DNA from: Thalassobius sp047123305 | GTDB taxonomy: Bacteria > Pseudomonadota > Alphaproteobacteria > Rhodobacterales > Rhodobacteraceae | Direction of reading: 5' to 3' | NCBI RefSeq assembly: GCF_047123305.1 | Contig: NZ_CP138918.1 | Location: 1,612,001 to 1,676,000 of the forward strand | DNA: 64,000 bases | Shown: piece after piece, positions 60,893-64,000 of the stretch | Layout: each line of letters starts with the position of its first letter | Position numbering within the stretch: the first letter of the stretch is position 1 | Notes under the pieces: generated by a model | Databases searched by the model: none | Told to the model about the DNA's origin: nothing | Seen by the model: only the letters and a program-made list of their open reading frames with translations | Made by a program: the position numbers and the translations under genes

Positions 60893-61491
60893 TTGAAACG
60901 TTCCGCTATGTGCCGGGGCAGGGGATCGCGCGACGTGCGTTGCACAGTGCACGGCTTGCCACCTCGGCAGAGGCGCTGGGGTTCAGGCTCGACAAAAAGG
61001 CGCTCTTTGCTGAACTCGACGCGATTACCGGGGAAACGCCTTTGCGCTGTCGTCTGACCCTGGCGCAGGACGGTATGATTGACCTTACAACCGCCCCGAT
61101 GCCAGAGCCTTGGCGTGTCGCACGATTTATCATCTCCGAAATTCAATTGCCTTCTGGTGATCCCCTCCTACGCCACAAGACCACCCGCCGCACCCTCTAC
61201 GATCAGGCCCGCGCCGCCCTGCCCGAAGGGATTCAGGAAGCGGTGATGCTGAACGAACGGGATGAGGTGTGCGAAGGCACCATCACCAATATTTTCATCA
61301 CCACCCCAGACGGCGACCGCCTGACACCGCCGCTGTCCTCAGGGTTGCTGGCGGGGGTTTACCGTCAAAGCCGCCTGAACAAAGGATTGCTGCGCGAGGC
61401 CGTGTTGACCTTGGCGGATCTGGAAACGGCCCGTTCGATCAACCTGATGAATTCACTGCGCGGTTCCACCCAAGCGATTTGGCAGCGCTGA
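60826..61491 (+). CDS. pabC: Aminodeoxychorismate lyase-like class IV aminotransferase
   Basis: The 221-residue PLP enzyme has the PLP Lys in RHKTTRRTLYDQA and the EVCEGTITNIFI motif. With PabB it makes 4-aminobenzoate for folate. GAGGAA precedes ATG 60826, which lies 67 nt inside pabB in another frame; there is no later start before the conserved LIETFRY. The large overlap is notable but supported by the Shine-Dalgarno. Confidence 0.85.
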   Translation: MEKPFRPADASNLPTLDPTCRLIETFRYVPGQGIARRALHSARLATSAEALGFRLDKKALFAELDAITGETPLRCRLTLAQDGMIDLTTAPMPEPWRVARFIISEIQLPSGDPLLRHKTTRRTLYDQARAALPEGIQEAVMLNERDEVCEGTITNIFITTPDGDRLTPPLSSGLLAGVYRQSRLNKGLLREAVLTLADLETARSINLMNSLRGSTQAIWQR

Positions 61492-61572
61492 TGCGCTTGA
61501 AATTCCGCCTCAGCAGGCAATGTTAAAGGAAATGTGGCAACGTGTTGTCGCCCTTGTCAGCCTGAGGCCTTA

Positions 61573-62238
61573 ATGAACCTATTGACCGCGTCCCGCCCTG
61601 CCACACTGTCCCGGCTTAAGGCGGAATTTGTGTTGTTCTATCTGATCGCACCGTTGTTGATTGCTTTGGTGTTGCCGCCGACAATGATGTTTGTGGCGCT
61701 GTTCACGCTGACCGCTGTGGGCTTGGCGTTGCTCAATGGCACCGAAGGGTTTGAGTGGCGTGAACTGCTCGGCGGGGTTGATCAGCTTTACTTTGTGGAA
61801 CTGCTGGCCTTTGCCGGGGGCATGCTGATCCTGTGTCTGGCTGTGGTCTACACCGCCGCGCCCGATGCTGCCTTTCTGCTGCTGAAAACGGAACCGGGTC
61901 TGATGCTGGCCATCGCGGTCTTTTACCCGGTTGCCTCTGCCCTGCCGCAGGAGGTCGTGTTTCGCCCGCTCTATTTCCGCCGCTACGGCACGTTTCTGCC
62001 CGGGGGGCGGGCCGGGCTGCTTCTGAATGCGGCGCTGTTTTCACTGGCACATCTGATGTATTGGAGCTGGGTCGTGGCGCTGATGACCTTCGCCGGTGGT
62101 GTGATCTTTGCCTGGGCATACGAAGTCCGGCGTTCCTTTGTCTTGGCGGTGGTTCTGCATTCGCTGGCGGGGATCGTCATTTTTGCTGTGGGTTTGGGGA
62201 TCTATTTCTACTCCGGCAACGTTCAGCGCCCGTTTTGA
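61573..62238 (+). CDS. CPBP-family intramembrane protease-like protein
   Basis: This membrane protein of 221 residues has CPBP motif 1 as LPQEVVFRPLYFRRYG (QE where active members have EE), motif 2 FSLAHLMYWSW and motif 3 VLHSLAG, within about seven hydrophobic segments. The family includes CAAX proteases and bacteriocin-immunity proteins. With the first Glu changed to Gln, catalysis is uncertain. It lies between pabC and aspS. Confidence 0.8.
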   Translation: MNLLTASRPATLSRLKAEFVLFYLIAPLLIALVLPPTMMFVALFTLTAVGLALLNGTEGFEWRELLGGVDQLYFVELLAFAGGMLILCLAVVYTAAPDAAFLLLKTEPGLMLAIAVFYPVASALPQEVVFRPLYFRRYGTFLPGGRAGLLLNAALFSLAHLMYWSWVVALMTFAGGVIFAWAYEVRRSFVLAVVLHSLAGIVIFAVGLGIYFYSGNVQRPF

Positions 62239-62369
62239 ACGGCTTTGTCCCCACATTGCTTGACAACACGGTCGCAACCTAGTGTATCGGCCTTGATGAA
62301 TTCCGTGTGCCCGTGGGCGCACCCTATCCGAATGTCCGAAGAGACGACCCGATCACGAAAGGTCACACC

Positions 62370-64000
62370 ATGCACGCATATCGCAGCCATACCTGCGCTG
62401 AGCTGAACAAATCCAACGTGGGCGACACCGTCCGCCTGTCGGGCTGGGTCCACCGGGTCCGCGACCACGGCGGCCTGCTGTTTATCGACCTGCGCGACAC
62501 CTATGGCATCACCCAAGTGATGGCCGACCCTGACAGCCCGGTGTTTGCCGAGCTGGAGAAGGTGCGTTCCGAATGGTGCATCAAGATCGAAGGCAACGTC
62601 ATGGCGCGTGACGAAAGCCTGGTGAACAAGGCGATCCCCACCGGGGAGATCGAAGTGTTCATCCGCGACCTCGAAGTGCTGGGCAAGGCTGATGAGCTGC
62701 CGCTGATGGTCTTTGGCGATCAGGAATACCCGGAAGAAACCCGTCTGAAGTACCGCTTCCTCGACCTGCGCCGCGATGCGATGCAGCAGAACATGAAGCT
62801 GCGCTCGGACGTTGTGCGTTCCATGCGTCAGCGCATGTGGGACGAAAACTTCCGCGAATACCAAACCCCAATCATCACCGCCTCCTCGCCTGAAGGTGCA
62901 CGGGACTTCCTGGTGCCTTCGCGTCTGCATCCGGGCAAGTTCTACGCCCTGCCGCAGGCCCCGCAGCAGTTCAAACAGCTGATGATGGTGGCAGGCTACG
63001 ACAAATATTTCCAGATCGCGCCGTGCTTCCGCGATGAAGACCCGCGCGCCGACCGTTCGCCAACCGATTTCTACCAGCTCGACATGGAAATGTCGTTCGT
63101 TGAGCAGCAGGACGTCTTTGACACTATCGCGCCGGTTCTGGCCGGTGTGTTTGAAGAGTTCGGTGGCGGCCGTAAGGTCGACAACCCCGCTGAATGGCCG
63201 CAGATCAGCTACCGCGATGCGGCCAAGTGGTACGGGTCGGACAAGCCTGACCTGCGCAACCCGATCAAGATGCAGGACTGCTCGGAACACTTCCGTGGCT
63301 CCGGCTTTGCCATCTTTGCCAACCTGTTGGAAAACGAAGGCACCGAAGTGCGCGCCATTCCGGCCCCGACCGGTGGCTCGCGCAAGTTCTGTGACCGGAT
63401 GAACAAGTTTGCCCAGGGCGAAGGTCTGCCGGGCATGGGCTACATCTTCTGGCGCAAACAGTCGGCAGACAGCATCGCGCAGGAACAAGGCATTTCTGTC
63501 AAAGAAGTTAACGCCAAGATCAAAGCGGGCGAGATTGTTCTGGGCAACGAGGCCGCCGGTCCGCTGGCCAAGAACATCGGCCCCGAGCGCACCGAGGCGA
63601 TCCGCCAGCAACTGGGTCTGGACGTTGGCGACGCGGCCTTCTTCCTGGGCGGCAAACCGAAAGCGTTTGAAGCGGTTGCAGGCCGCGCCCGTAACGTGAT
63701 CGGCGAAGAGCTGAACCTGCTGGACAAAGACCGTTTTGCCTTTGCCTGGATCGTGGATTTCCCGATCTACGAGCAGGACGAAGAGTCGGGCAAGATCGAC
63801 TTTGAACACAACCCCTTCTCGATGCCGCAGGGTGGTCTGGACGCGCTGAACGGTGATCCGCTGGAGGTTTTGGGCTACCAGTACGATCTGGCCTGTAACG
63901 GCTATGAACTGGTCTCGGGCGCCGTGCGGAACCACAAGCCTGAGGTGATGCTGAAAGCCTTCGAAATCGCCGGCTACGGCGAAGAGGAAGTCAAAGAACG
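62370..64000 (+). CDS. aspS: Aspartyl-tRNA synthetase, 3' end outside window
   Basis: ATG 62370 opens a frame with 543 complete codons, cut by the window edge (family length about 590). The anticodon-binding OB domain starts MHAYRSHTCAELNKSNVGDT and WVHRVRDHGGLLFIDLRD; class II motif 2 reads IAPCFRDEDPRADRSPTDFYQLD. A bacterial-type insertion domain follows (GYIFWRKQ). It charges tRNA-Asp, and in alphaproteobacteria the enzyme often also charges tRNA-Asn; this is not decided here. Confidence 0.95.
   Translation, partial: MHAYRSHTCAELNKSNVGDTVRLSGWVHRVRDHGGLLFIDLRDTYGITQVMADPDSPVFAELEKVRSEWCIKIEGNVMARDESLVNKAIPTGEIEVFIRDLEVLGKADELPLMVFGDQEYPEETRLKYRFLDLRRDAMQQNMKLRSDVVRSMRQRMWDENFREYQTPIITASSPEGARDFLVPSRLHPGKFYALPQAPQQFKQLMMVAGYDKYFQIAPCFRDEDPRADRSPTDFYQLDMEMSFVEQQDVFDTIAPVLAGVFEEFGGGRKVDNPAEWPQISYRDAAKWYGSDKPDLRNPIKMQDCSEHFRGSGFAIFANLLENEGTEVRAIPAPTGGSRKFCDRMNKFAQGEGLPGMGYIFWRKQSADSIAQEQGISVKEVNAKIKAGEIVLGNEAAGPLAKNIGPERTEAIRQQLGLDVGDAAFFLGGKPKAFEAVAGRARNVIGEELNLLDKDRFAFAWIVDFPIYEQDEESGKIDFEHNPFSMPQGGLDALNGDPLEVLGYQYDLACNGYELVSGAVRNHKPEVMLKAFEIAGYGEEEVKE

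Noticed and set aside
62223..63935. Long minus-strand open frame opposite aspS
   Set aside because: Shadow of the aspartyl-tRNA synthetase gene.

Overview
The window reads as chromosome of a marine alphaproteobacterium of the Roseobacter group (Rhodobacterales). The reasons are dense GC-rich genes, the pckA / chvI-chvG / hprK-rapZ-EIIA-HPr block typical of alphaproteobacteria, a probable methylsuccinyl-CoA dehydrogenase, TRAP and NMT1-type transporters, DUF1150, DUF6473 and Hint_2 proteins, and GC-hairpin intergenic repeats. I see no rRNA, tRNA, CRISPR array, prophage or insertion sequence. Both window edges cut genes: a reductive dehalogenase at the left and aspS at the right.

Region 1 (1-13 kb) is the most distinctive. 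A minus-strand gene leaving the left edge encodes a reductive-dehalogenase (RdhA) catalytic unit: two pseudo-repeated halves and two 4Fe-4S motifs, followed by the start of what looks like a fused flavin reductase. It is divergent from a complete reductive pyrimidine catabolic cluster: preT-preA, a RutR-like TetR regulator, N-carbamoyl-beta-alanine amidohydrolase, dihydropyrimidinase and an NMT1-type ABC importer. RutR-like palindromes lie in the rdhA/preT and rutR/hydrolase gaps.

Region 2 (13-25 kb) holds a maleylacetoacetate-isomerase-like GST, a DctPQM TRAP transporter, a TehA/SLAC1-type channel, a probable methylsuccinyl-CoA dehydrogenase, a TauE-type permease, an Xre regulator and an unusual pair: a LysR-type HTH protein without the usual effector domain, plus a 238-residue protein of unknown function. 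PEP carboxykinase follows, with three tandem operator-like repeats upstream.

Region 3 (25-31 kb) is the ChvG/ChvI and regulatory-PTS block, ending with an acyltransferase. Region 4 (31-40 kb) is mixed housekeeping and accessory genes: hbd, a DUF6473 protein, a secreted lipase-like hydrolase, orphan phnM, purEK, an Hsp20 gene with a clear RpoH-type promoter, a lone GT10 fucosyltransferase-like gene, a MerR/CDF metal-efflux pair and a quinone reductase.

Region 5 (40-49 kb) contains an in-frame wHTH-ATP sulfurylase-APS kinase gene with two matching operator-like palindromes, RraB, TrxB, an Lrp regulator, a Hint-domain protein, a 42-residue small protein, and pgeF-midA-lgt. Region 6 (49-64 kb) has ubiK, ybjN, proC-csaA-D-2-hydroxyacid dehydrogenase, a long KAS III, tdk, a LuxR solo with a 151-residue partner behind a structured leader, a candidate small RNA, carB, pabB-pabC, a CPBP-family protein and aspS.

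All identifications are by reading sequence motifs; no database search was run.
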